Part shown: in pieces, positions 34,475-45,286 of the stretch
How positions within the stretch are numbered: position 1 is the first letter of the stretch
How the letters are laid out: every line of letters starts with the position of its first letter
The notes under the pieces: model-generated
Told to the model about the DNA's origin: nothing
The model's database searches: none
Seen by the model: the letters and a program-made list of their open reading frames with translations, nothing else
Position numbers and translations under genes: made by a program
From: Diadema setosum
Taxonomy: Eukaryota > Echinodermata > Echinoidea > Diadematoida > Diadematidae
DNA length: 64,000 nt
Direction of reading: 5' to 3'
Assembly (NCBI RefSeq): GCF_964275005.1
Contig: NC_092692.1
Span: 18,129,506-18,193,505 of the forward strand

Positions 34475-35835
34475 ATTCGAAAATGGAGGAAGGCAATGAG
34501 AAATGTTGCTTGTCAGTTTCAAGGATCAGAGAAGGCTAATAAAGCGACGCAGAATCAAGCGTAGAGTACGTATTGTGCACAGACATGCGATGCAATCATC
34601 TTTCACGTGGACCGGCTGGCTCTTGTCCAACATTCTTCTTGTTAATCCTCTGCATACCACGTGATCCCCCCCCCCACATGATTATGTATGTGGTGTGAAA
34701 TTTGTGTACATTTGACTGATTGATGCTGAAAGGGTAAATCAAATATGAGATGCAAGAGCTGTGGTAGCATTGACCTTATCAGACATTCAGAGGCGGCAAT
34801 TTCGATTGAGGCTAGATCCGCAGACGTCTCTCTCCTCAATTAGATTTATGTCAAACGTTGTCTCTCTGTTAGATTTGTTTTTTTTTTTCAATGAGGATAA
34901 TTTTCGTGGTAATATATCATTCGAGACAGAGGATACGAAAAGTTGGTCTACAATACACCACGCGGGAATATTATAAGATCAGACGATGTGATAAACAACG
35001 AAATATATTCAATGTCAGATTTATTTTCTTGGTTCCTCTGATTTACATTTCCATGCTAAAATCTTCAACTGTTTGATATATCAAATCTTGGTGTAAAGCA
35101 AAATATGAACCAAATTATTAGGCTTTAACAGAGACTAGGTATCGGACATTCTTCGTATGTCCCTCCATTACAGATGGCTCTTGCAGAACAAAAGACAAAA
35201 CAGAACAAAACAAATCAAAACAAAAAGAACAGGGTATTTATGGAGTACTGTATATTTCTTCAATTTCGTGATTTTGTATTGTTGGAGCGCGCCATCTTTC
35301 GACAGAATGGTTATACACTATAGTCTTGACACGCTCTATCATTTTTTAAGGTCCTTAAGACTGAGGTTTTTATTCCTTTTTTTTTCAATAGCGTATAACA
35401 GACACAACCATGCATATGGATTTAATCTAGCATTTTTGTAATTGTACCGTTTCAAACGTCTTCAATAATAGTGAACTTCCAGCAGATAAGAGCCAAAAAC
35501 AGCTATTATTACAAATTATACCTGCATGAGCATCTCAAACAGGCTGATGTCATAGATGGTTTGGAAAGTCCTTCCGCATGGCACAAACGTATTTCTATTA
35601 TTTGTAAATTAATTCGATTTTACCTATTCTTGCATCTTAATTCTCTCCCTCATGTCTACTAACTTTTTCTTATTTCTCTATTTCCCTTCCAAACCTGAGT
35701 ATATCAAAGACTTCAAAAGAGAGTACTTGTAATTGTGGGTAATCATCACAATCACTCCAGAGTAAGTCTGGGCATAGCAAAATGACAATAAGGTCTATAT
35801 AAAAAGGACGGCAAGTAATTTCATATATTTCATTC

Positions 35836-35996
35836 ATTTCATTTCATTACATTACATTTATTCCATTTCCAACAAAAGTATGATTAGAGCATAACAATGA
35901 ATGAAATGAGCTGCTAATGTTTTGTATGACTATGCATATACGCAAATGTTATGCTATAACCATACTTTTGTTGGAAATGAAATAAATGAAATGAAA
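35836..35996. repeat. Inverted repeat around CCAACAAAAGTATG
   Basis: The left arm TTTCCAACAAAAGTATGATT, continuing to AGAGCATAAC, is repeated inverted as GTTATGCTATAACCATACTT followed by TTGTTGGAAATG. The outer flanks are CATTT/AAATG repeats. Confidence 0.8.
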
Positions 35997-36262
35997 AGGT
36001 CAAGATTGGTGATCCTTCAGATCCGAAACATTTTGATACCTGCATGCAATTTTCTGCATAGAAAAAAAAAAGCAAACTTAAAGGGGGGGGGGGGAACAGA
36101 AAAAAAAAACAAAAACACGTATGTTTCTGTTCAGGTGTGTGACAAAGGTTTTCAGACCTGAACAAATTTGATACCTCCAGCTCGTATTGTGATACAAATA
36201 ATACAAATGAGTTTCATGATGAGGAAAATCTTAGTATGCAATATAGGCCTATACCCCCTCCC

Positions 36263-36264
<2 letters not shown>

Positions 36265-36309
<45 letters not shown>

Positions 36310-36390
36310 TGATTGTTATTATCATTATTATTACTACTATTATTATTATTATCATTATTATTATTATTATCATCATCATTATCATTAACA
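36265..36390. repeat. AT dinucleotide and ATT/ATC trinucleotide microsatellites
   Basis: A pure AT run followed closely by a TTATTATTATC-type trinucleotide array. Confidence 0.9.
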
Positions 36391-37711
36391 TAATATACAT
36401 ATAAATCTGTATATATGCAAAAGCCGATACATGTATTTTCATCCACTTTAGAATTGAAATTGAAGCTGCTGAAAAACGAAGAATATAATTGCATTACCGG
36501 CCCGTACTGCAGCTATATAGACCTAAGCTATCTATGTGATAATTTTGAGATCTACAAAAACATTTTTTTTTTTTATGTAACAAGTGCAGTATCATTGAAA
36601 AGACTTTTTTTCTTTATTTGATGATGACCATTACGTAAAAATGAAAATAAAATGGGGTTTATTTCTTTTTGCATTAATGAACTCCTCATATAGGCCTAAT
36701 GTGCATGTGTGTATGCTCATATAAAGGGCTTACACAGCTCCAGTGAGTAGGTAGAACTCTACAGGTTTTCAATTTTGATTTTATAACATTTAAATCTAAT
36801 CTGCGATTTCGTAAGGATATATTGTTGCTTAATATTGTCCCTGATCATCACTTGAGTAACCTAAATAAACACTACGTGTGGAGCCTCATGGAAAACCCGA
36901 GACACAAGAACACATTCCGGATTGGATTGAATTAGGTAAATTTTCTTTCTACTATGGAAAATAATAACTGAAATAGGCCTACACGTTTGTATATGACCAA
37001 GGGAGTTGGTATGAAATTGTCCAAATGCGAGAGTTGAGTGGTCGAATCACAGTACATGTACTGAGCACAGGCATACAGTAATATTGATGTGTCTGCCCCC
37101 CCCCCCCCCCCCTTGATGTTATGCTCTCTATCATTGCAGATAAATCACGTGTACCATCGCATGTATCTGATAGACTCATTCCACAGATGTTCTTGTAAAT
37201 TCAATCGTTACCGAGGTACTGCAACCATTTACTGTATGTGCGCTGCGCGTGAACAAACGCAACCTGGATATTAAACGTACATTGTAACCAGCGGCCCCAG
37301 TTTGTGGTGGTGCATGGTGGATCAACGTTAGTGGAACTACGATCTATCTACTAGTAACCGAACCATATCACGATTGCAGCGGCAGCGTAGATCGTAGAAT
37401 ATAACTAGATCTAGGTCTAGAACTAGATCTACTCCATGTTCACTGTGAGTCTACTCAGAAATCAGGATGGACGCCTAAACTGCTGAGGTCGATACGTATC
37501 ATTTGCATTGCATCCATGCTGCCATTGCATTGGGAAGACACGACACGGACATACGGAAACTCCACGGAAACAGAGACGTCTATCACTGCACTTCATTTGT
37601 GGGGGAACCTCATTTTCGGTGTAGAGGACAGGACGCGACTCGGTTCAACGTATGTAAAACACATATTGTTGTGAAATTGCATGTTAGTCGTTATGTTAGA
37701 ATTCTGTAATC

Positions 37712-38432
37712 ATGGAACCAAGCAGCACGGGTATTAGGTCGAGTGCAAGTAAACGCAAGAGAGAAGAATCGGACGAGAATTTGGCCTTGCCCTTGGGTAC
37801 CACAATCGACACTGAGCCTGATGTTGAGGCTGAGGGATCATCTCCTTCGTCGACTCCATCTGCTATGAAACGACCCAGCAGCAGTAGCAGTCGTAACATT
37901 GCAACAAATTCTTCAACAAATTCAACAAGTTCGCAACATACTTTCCATCAGCCACCAGAAAAACGATTTCGAAGATCTACGTCCCCAGTTCTTTTGAATC
38001 CAAGAACAACGTTATCATGTCCTACGTCATTAAACAGGAGCACAAACTCGACTCTTCCCATTGACTTATCCCAGTCTAACGTTGGTAGTAGTAGTACATG
38101 TAGTATCGTCAGCAGACAACATGCACGTCATGTAGTAGGGCCAGCTGTAACGACCGCATCCTTCACAGAACCACGTACCACTGCTTCGGTCTCCTTGAGG
38201 AGTTCCCCTCAACCACCTTCGACGGCGGGCGGGAGTGCGAGTCCACGACGAGGTGCTTCGCCGCAGCCTCCCGCCCGAAAACAGGGAACTCAGCTGTGGC
38301 AGCCAAACCTCGAAGGGACAGGAGTGGGTATTCTGAGAGATGGCGCTGGTTGGCCTGGATTTGGGAGTGAGGAGGAAATGGGAATGAGTTCCAGTGGTGC
38401 CGAAGAAGATGAACGTAACAACAAATACACTG
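37712..38432 (+). CDS. SPSB3: SPSB3 coding exon 1
   Basis: It encodes the disordered basic and Ser/Pro-rich N-terminus. The donor is TG|GTGAGA, and the exon ends one base into a codon. Upstream non-coding first exons cannot be excluded. Confidence 0.9.
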
Positions 38433-41400
38433 GTGAGAAACTATGACTTTCTAAACCTCTTCTGCTAATTCTGTGAAACCAGAAATTTCCACGTGCATGA
38501 AACTTCCGCAAATTATGCAAGGAGCCAGTATTTGCGAAAGTAAAATGCATGCAGAAGTGTTTGACTACCAATGCATTGAACGCCAGTGGCGATTTGTAAA
38601 AGTTTCATGCCGCAAAAAATGCTGTCTTCTACAATTCGTGGAAGTTTCATGCAGCGAATGTTTAGGAAATTGTGGTTTACATACACGCATGCCATGGTCT
38701 TCAGTGGCAAGCAAGGTGCTCATTTTGTGACAGTTGTGAAATTGTTTTTCATCAGTTATTCAGGCAATTAATGGCTTACCCCTGGAACCAAAGCATGTCT
38801 AGATACTATAATACCATAGCTTTTTATTGTAAACATCAACTTCATACATTTGTGAAAGGAAGTTGTCTTTCTGTATCAGTAATGGATGGTACAATACATG
38901 GATGAATCACACATTTAAAAAAAAAAATCTTTGTATGTTAAAATTTCAAGAGTCATTCGTGATAGCAATTATGCAGTAATGCTAATATCAAGGCCTCACA
39001 GAACGTTGCATTAACCTGTTCAGGACGAGTCCTGAGTATACTCGGGCAAGTGCCTATAGAATGTTACTTGTATGTGTGTTGTAGCAAAATCCGCCCGTCC
39101 TCACTGCTTTGTGAAATTTGAAATGAATAACTACTGATCTGACAAGACAGACATATATTCAATCTTCTACAGCTTGTCATGCCCGGCCCAGAACTCGTTT
39201 GATAGATCATGTGTATTGAGGACCACAGACTACTCATAAAGAGTTTGGTAGTGACAACAAGGATCAAGGCATTATAAAAAAGAAAAAAAAAAAAGAGAAT
39301 GACCACAAAAAGACTGTCAGTGCACTGTAAAGCTATAGGCGGAACAGAGGATCTCTATACATGTGGAGAACAATATCTCTCTTCTGCTAAACTCCAACTT
39401 TCCTGTAGATGTTTGACACAATATCTGTGAAGAAAGGAATGTATGACTGAGTTCAGAAAGCAATTCAGCAGAAAAATGTAAGGAAAGACTTTCTTATGTC
39501 CCCTCCTCCCTATTTTTTGTCATACCACTGAACTCTGCAGTATCTGCGTTTGGATAGTACCCTAACCTTGTTAGCTTAGACACACGCACTCGCACGTATT
39601 TTTCGGATGTATAATTTGTGAGCAGTGGGGGGACATGAGGAAGTCCTGCCAAATTTAAAGCTCAGACTAGACAGGAGGATATTACTTGTGGTTATACAAT
39701 TACCTGTAGTTCGTATACCACTCTGATGTATTGCCCAGAATCTTTTATTTAAAGAATTGATATATTCACAGATACCTAGTGATGGGGTCATTAAACCCCA
39801 TGTTTATCATGTCAAAGATTTTTTTTTTTTCTCCAGACTTTCAAATTCTTTGTCCAAATACTGAAAGGATTTTGTGGGAGCGCTGTGGCATAGTGGATAA
39901 GACTCCGACTCCCAATCGGAGGACCCAAGTTCGATTCCCGCCCAGTGCTTGAACGTCCTTGGACAAGATGTTTTTACCCGCCATGTCCCTCTCGACCCAG
40001 GTGTATAAATGATACCTGGCAATGCTGGGGGCTATTCCCGTCTAGTGCATCAAGTGGGCATTTTGAAAAATTTTAAAACATTCTTGGTCCCAAAGCTGGT
40101 ACTGACTTCTGATACTGGAGTTTGCCAATGCATTTTCAGTATGGTCCGCCAAAAGAACTTTTGCACCATCATGGGTTTACACTGTATACACATTAAATTG
40201 TATGTACATGTACATACAATACACATTAGATTTTATACACATTACACTGTATACACATTAGATCCCCCTGTCCGGTTGGCCCCCACTAAAGGGGTGTTGG
40301 ACAGTACCTAAGAAGAAGAAGATTGATTTTACTACATAGAATTACAGTAATTAATTTGTATTCTGATACATGCATTCCTGGCAGGGTTTGAATGGGAGTG
40401 GGATGACAATGCCAAGTCCAGTGCCTGCTGCCTGGCCAAGATGAAGACCGAGGTGCGCTTTCATCTGGACTACAGCTGTGGCACCGCGGCGGCCAGAGGC
40501 TCGGAACTCATGAGGGACGGTCAGTTTTACTGGGAGGTCAAGATGGTGTCCCCTGTGTATGGCACCGACATGGTGAGCAGAAGAAGGGAATATGATACAG
40601 CTGAATCTTCAAAAAATAAATGCCTGCTTTCTAAATGTTGGTTTACGCATTACAGTACTTAATTAGCTTATTAAAACAAATCAAATCAAATCAGACATGG
40701 ATATGACAAGTAAGGGACAACATGTTCATTGAAGGCAATGCCAAAGTAAGCTCTCTAAGATTTGAGGAAAAAGAGAAAGGTTTTTGGCACATATTTTTAT
40801 ACTTGTTTATTAAAGCACAGCACATCAGTGCAAATCATGTCCAAATAAAATGTCCCCATAGATTCCAAAGATCCCTGCTGTATTTCATCACCTGTAATTT
40901 CCTAAACCTTCATCGTGCATCACATAGTCCCCTGTCTTATTATATTTGTTGTCAATTAATTTGTGTTATTTTTGTCATTTTACAGTCTAAAGACCAACTT
41001 AACAGACTTGAAGACATACATGTAACTTGTACATACCTCTAAAACTAAGTGCATAAAGTGATCAAGGAAATCATATTGTCAGGATGCATTATGTAAAATT
41101 GGCTTTGTCATAGTGATGCAAGAGCATAGCACAATAGACTCTGCAGAAGTCAAAGTTGCATAACCAAAATCAAATAAATATTGCCTAAAAAGTGGAATAT
41201 ATTTCCTAGGACCCATTTCTTTATTTTCTTTTTCTCTGAGTTGAAGTGTTTTTTTTTTTTTTTTTTGGGGGGGGGGGGGTTTGCCCTTTTTTTTTTTTTT
41301 TTTTGAAGTCCCAAGAGATTCGACTGAAGCACAGTTAACTTGCTACACTTTTGCCACTTTTTTTTTTTTATGATGGGCACCTCAATGTATCAGACGCTTA

Positions 41401-44400
41401 TAAGCAACTGTGGAAAATACTTAAAAAGCTATTGCCAAAACATGCTAAGATAGAGGGCATAGTGCTCCCGTCGAGAAAGGGACTTGCCGTCTCCTGACAA
41501 TGTCATCCATTACCGTGTCATGTTGCAACTAAAGCAATAAGTGATGACTGTACCATTGATACGAAAAGTACAAAAGTCACCGGAAAGGTTTCAAAGTGTA
41601 TGGGATTGAAGTGCAATATTTTGTCAGCCGCAGTGTCCTGGTGCAATTGTTGTTCCTGATAACTGGGGACAGTTTATTGAGGTACATGTACTGTAGCTGA
41701 TGACAGTTGTACTCCTTGCCTTCAATCAAGTCATTCTCAGTTATTCCTAAATGAATTACATGTGTACTAAAGTGTTTGAGCTCTGAATACCCAACAGTAA
41801 CTTTAAAGTGGCTACTCTACTCATTAGTTTTGTGCTGTGGGCACTCTGTTTTAAGTCATTAAATCTTTGTATTGCCAACATTATGAAACTAAAGCACATA
41901 GAATACAATTGGCAGATTTATTGAACAGACTGATGGAAGTTCTGCAGAATGTAACACTAGGGCTGCATTCGAGCGCTCTAAAGCGAACCAAAGCGAACTG
42001 AACTAAAGCGTACCGTACCGTACCATGCCAGTTTTGGAGTGTTCTAGCGCTCTGTTGAGAAAGTGTACCTCATGAGCTATTTTTAGAAGAGGTCAAACAT
42101 TTTTGTAGCAAGAATGTAATTTACCTGGCGCTTGAACTACTTGCAGCTGTCTCGAACAAAGAGAATGATGTCTTTGCATTGTGACGTACATGCATGTGCT
42201 CATGATACGTGATGCTTTACAGCAAACTTTTGGTACGCTTTTGGAGCACATCAGGAAGTGGTCCACTTTGGCTCAGTACAGTACGGTACGGTACACTTTA
42301 GGAGCGTTCGAGCGCTCCTCTGGCGCGGGTACAGTACAGTTTGCTTTATGAGAGCGCTTGAACGCACCCTCTGATAGCAGTGTGGCCAAAATGTACCTGG
42401 TGAATTATTGAAGGGTTGTTGTCAGGAACCAGTTCCTGTATTTGTTCTGACAAAACACCTGTGTTTACTTAAGACTGATTACATCACTCTTAACTTGCAT
42501 TACAAAACCAGTCTTGCTTTCCACACTTATTATACATACACCCATGTAGAGAAAATATGCACATTCATCCTCTCTAAACCCAAAAAGCAACCCCCCCCCA
42601 AAAAAAAAATAAACACACAACAAAACAAAACAAAACAAAACAAAAAACAAAAAACAAAAAAAAACAAATCAAAAACAAAACAAACAAAACAAAACAACCT
42701 TTAAAAAGAACTCTTTAAGAAAAAAACTCAGATTTTTTGTTTTGTTTTTTGTTTTGTTTTGAAATTGTGCAATTTTTTTTGTCTCTTTCATTTAGTATTG
42801 TGGACAGTTTTGTAGTCCATTTTGATAATCCAATTTAAGTTTTGGGGAAAACAAACAATGGAAATTTACTTGAACAGTTTTGTTTTTTCATCTGCTCAGT
42901 TATTAAGAAAGAAATGTACTATGTACAAATGCCCGTTCACAAAGAAAGCTTCATGGTCATAGACAGGAAGATTACTGAGGATCGAAACTCTTAGCAACTA
43001 AACTAGGGACATACTGGTTGTGTACATTGCAACAATCAATTTACCTGTCATGAGTACTGCTATGTACTGTACATGTGCGGTGATACAGTTTGAACACATA
43101 CATGCAGTACCCCCATTTCGTTAAAAGATGTTAAGATAGCAACTCTTGCTGGTATGGCAACTTCCCATAGCAACAGCCAATCAGGAAGCTGGATTCTTGT
43201 CATTACCATGACAATTGCCATTCCAACAAGAGTTGCTATCAGCTTGTGTGGTCTGGTGTGGTTCTTTTCCAAGCTACTATGTAGCACATGTCAATTCGAT
43301 GGGAACATGCATGTTTTCAACCTCTTCTGACATTACACCCCTTTTCAGAAGTAAATGATCATTACCAAACTGCATCTGTTTAATATAAGGTTTCGGTTTG
43401 AAGTGTTTCCACAAGTTCGTTCTTTGAGATGTTTGGGTTTGTTTCAAGGCAGTCTTCAAATGAATAAGAGAGGTTGTTTGTTTGTTTATTTTTTCTGAGA
43501 GACAAAGCTGAAGCTACATGTATTTGAAGGCAAGACTAAAAGAGACTTACACAATTGTACATTAAGCAAATATTTACTGTGTGTCAAGAAATTCTATTTC
43601 AGTCAGTCATTTCTTAATGAGAAAAGTGAGGCATTTGGAACATCAAATTAACATAGTTATGAGTAGGAAAATGTGTACATGCATATCATAGTTTATTTTC
43701 TGTAAATCTTTCATCTTCTGAAATTATCAAAACAGTAGGTTAGCACAAACCCATTACAGGAAAACTTTTAACATGTGAGGACCTAAAACCATAACAGTAC
43801 TTTGTACCTTGATATATCAGGCTTCTTTAACAAAAACAAAGAAGTACAATGTATGAAAAGTTGGGACCAGCAAAACCGCGTCGCTACTAGAAAGTTTTGT
43901 TGTATATAACCTCAGTGGTTTTTAACGAGGTGCCACTGTACTTGTATGTGGGGGTAGTTGTCGGAGACCTATTTTATTTTTACTTTGCTCTCTTGGCAGA
44001 TGATCGGCGTGGGAACCAAACAGGTAGATCTCAACCAGTACTCCCGTGCCTTCTGCAGCATGCTGGGCCACGAGGCGGGAAGTGAGAGTTGTGGTCTGTC
44101 CTACACCGGTCGCTTCCAGAAGGGCGGGGTCGGCAGGATGTACTGCAGCAAGTTTGGTCAGGGGGCCATCATCGGCATGCACCTAGACATGTGGTTTGGC
44201 ACGCTGACGTATTACAAGAACGGAAAGAGACTTGGTGAGTTGACACTCACAGCCCTTTATTCATCTTTGAAGGGACTCTACAGTAATGGTTGAGTTGAGG
44301 ATTCAGCTTGTAACATTTTGCGAGATATTTAGAACCCACTCTATGAAATATTAAAGAGCGTACAATTCTAAGGGGAATCAAAAGTTGATTTGATGAAATT

Positions 44401-45286
44401 CGGTTTTGAAATGACTGAGATATATCTAAAAACAAGGAAAAACAAAGAGATCCTGATAAAAGTTGTGGCCTGTCAATTTTAGTAGGATTGCTGTTTTGGA
44501 TATCTCAGCCATTTCATGGCCAATTTTCATCAAATAAACGTTGAATCCTTCTTGAAATTACATGCTCTTTCATATTTCATAAGAGGTTTTTCATTATCTC
44601 ACCAAAAAAATGTTGTAAACCTGCATCCTCACCTCAACCAGAACTGTACAGAGTTCCTTTAAGTGTTGATTTCACTGTGTTGTAACAAAGTCCTCAGGAC
44701 CAGCAGTTTTCTTTCTTTATATCATAATTTCATTATAGCCAAGCAATATGGTGATTATAAAGATGAGATGTAGACAGTAATTTTTGGACCTGAATATTTA
44801 CCTCATTGTAATGAGGGTTTCATTATAATCATGTTTGTAATGACAGGAGTGCACTGTATCTGTGTCTGGGCAGCACATCTTTTGTTTCTTTTCATTCGTT
44901 TAAGAACTGATAATAGAGCAGTACCCTCTTTTCTGTTCCCCTGTGCAGGAATAGCTGCCAGAAACCTGATGAACAAGACCTGGTACCCCATAGTCAGTTC
45001 CACGGCTGCCCGGTCCAGCATGCGGCTGGTGAAGACCAAGTCCTTCCCGAGCAACCTGCAGTTCTGGTGCTGCCAGGCGCTGCGGAAGGCCGTCCCTCCC
45101 GACCTCAACGTCCTGGACGTCCTGGAACTCCCGCCAGGTCTCAAGAACTACTTCGAGGACAGCCTGTCCTGGCTGCTGAGGGCCCACGAGGCCAAGGTTG
45201 AGGTGGAGTGCAAGACTCAGGGCACGCAGACTGTGCTTAGCATGATGGCAAGTAGTCGCAAGGACAAAGGATGGGACAAGTTATGA
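37712..45286 (+). CDS. SPSB3: SPRY domain-containing SOCS box protein 3 (four coding exons, 493 aa)
   Basis: Substrate receptor of an Elongin B/C-Cullin-5 ubiquitin ligase; human SPSB3 acts in the nucleus and targets nuclear cGAS. Coding exons: 37712-38432, 40385-40572, 44000-44234, 44949-45286, all with GT-AG introns and matching phases (1, 0, 1). The first ATG follows an in-frame TAG at 37697. Residues 1-235 are disordered and Ser/Pro-rich with basic clusters KRKR (14-17) and KRFRR (84-88), likely nuclear signals. The SPRY domain starts at GFEWEWDD (about 242), contains the SPSB3-type words YSCGTAAARG, SPVYGTDM, GLSYTG and FGQGAIIG, and ends near STAARSSM (about 406). The SOCS box follows: BC-box L418-x3-C422-x3-L426 and Cul5-type LELPPGL (440-446). 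A 43-residue tail follows the SOCS box. The N-terminal extension appears longer than in vertebrates. It converges on the EME gene. Confidence 0.95.
38433..40384 (+). other. SPSB3: SPSB3 intron 1
   Basis: GT-AG intron of about 1.95 kb. It contains remnants of a CCAGAAATTTCC / TTTCATGC inverted-repeat element near 38478-38655 and a tRNA-derived SINE near 39876-40085. Confidence 0.85.
39876..40085 (+). mobile_element. tRNA-derived SINE in SPSB3 intron 1
   Basis: The head (39880-39948) folds as a tRNA: acceptor arms GCGCTG/CAGTGC, A-box TGGCATAGTGG, anticodon arm TCCGA-CTCCCAA-TCGGA (anticodon CCC, glycine type) and B-box AGTTCGATTCC. It continues without a gap into a non-tRNA body (CGTCCTTGGACAAGATGTTT, then CTCTCGACCCAGGTGTATAA). 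This body marks it as a SINE rather than a working tRNA gene. Its 3' end is not sharply defined. Confidence 0.75.
40385..40572 (+). CDS. SPSB3: SPSB3 coding exon 2 (start of SPRY domain)
   Basis: The acceptor is GGCAG|GGTTTG and the donor ATG|GTGAGC. It encodes GFEWEWDD to SPVYGTDM and ends on a codon boundary. Confidence 0.95.
41959..42370. repeat. MITE-like element, AGGGCTGCATTCGAGCGC ends
   Basis: The left end AGGGCTGCATTCGAGCGCTC and the right end GAGCGCTTGAACGCACCCT are inverted. Internal GTACCGTACCGTACC and GTACGGTACGGTAC also face each other. It is about 410 bp and non-coding. Confidence 0.85.
42590..42700. repeat. Poly-C/poly-A and CAAAA-unit low-complexity tract
   Basis: CCCCCCCCCAAAAAAAAA followed by AACAAAACAAAACA-type repeats. 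A short T-rich counterpart (TTTTGTTTTG) follows at 42735-42760. Confidence 0.85.
43135..43240. repeat. Short inverted repeat, GATAGCAACTCTTG ends
   Basis: The left arm GATAGCAACTCTTGCTGG and the right arm CCAACAAGAGTTGCTATC are almost perfect inverted copies. Internal GGCAACTTCCCATAG and CATGACAATTGCC partly face each other. Confidence 0.85.
44000..44234 (+). CDS. SPSB3: SPSB3 coding exon 3 (SPRY core)
   Basis: The acceptor is GGCAG|ATGATC and the donor TTG|GTGAGT. It encodes MIGVGTKQVDLNQYSRAF through TYYKNGKRL. Confidence 0.95.
44270..44662. repeat. Dispersed element, AAGGGACTCTACAGTAATGG ends (copy 2)
   Basis: The ends AAGGGACTCTACAGTAATGG and AACTGTACAGAGTTCCTTTA are inverted. The interior shares TTTTGCGAGATA, TTTGATGAAA, TTTTGGATATCTCAGCCATT and TCATTATCTCACC in the same order as the copies at 11351-11740 and 51145-51437. 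Confidence 0.85.
44674..44858. repeat. GTTATAACG-type MITE-like element, diverged copy
   Basis: It shares AAAGTCCT(C/T)AGGACC, CAGCAGTTTTCTTTC and GGAGTGCACTGTA with 28700-28889, in the same order and orientation. Confidence 0.75.
44949..45286 (+). CDS. SPSB3: SPSB3 coding exon 4 (end of SPRY, SOCS box, stop)
   Basis: The acceptor is TGCAG|GAATAG. It encodes the last SPRY strand (STAARSSM), the SOCS box with LELPPGL, and a hydrophilic tail ending DKGWDKL before TGA. The coding part is markedly GC-rich compared with its flanks. Confidence 0.95.

Larger units (their letters stand above)
33220..37711. other. Intergenic stretch between receptor 4 and SPSB3 (divergent promoters)
   Basis: No gene seen. 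The two flanking genes are transcribed away from this stretch, so it should hold both promoters; no TATA box or CpG-like peak could be assigned. It includes CA (33472-33510), AT (36265-36306) and ATT/ATC (36310-36390) microsatellites, a poly-C run near 37096-37113, and two inverted-repeat elements. Confidence 0.5.
40573..43999 (+). other. SPSB3: SPSB3 intron 2
   Basis: GT-AG intron of about 3.4 kb. It holds a poly-T/poly-G tract near 41250-41300, two inverted-repeat elements (41959-42370, 43135-43240) and an A/CAAAA-rich array (42590-42700). Confidence 0.85.
44235..44948 (+). other. SPSB3: SPSB3 intron 3
   Basis: GT-AG intron of 714 bases. Most of it is two inserted elements back to back (44270-44662 and 44674-44858). 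Confidence 0.9.

Noticed and set aside
39880..39948. Functional tRNA-Gly(CCC) gene
   Set aside because: It is fused to a non-tRNA SINE body and lies in an intron; no oligo-T terminator follows directly after the tRNA-like part.
44803..45187. Long minus-strand open frames over SPSB3 exon 4
   Set aside because: They are mirror frames of a GC-rich coding exon whose + strand reading matches SPSB3 throughout.
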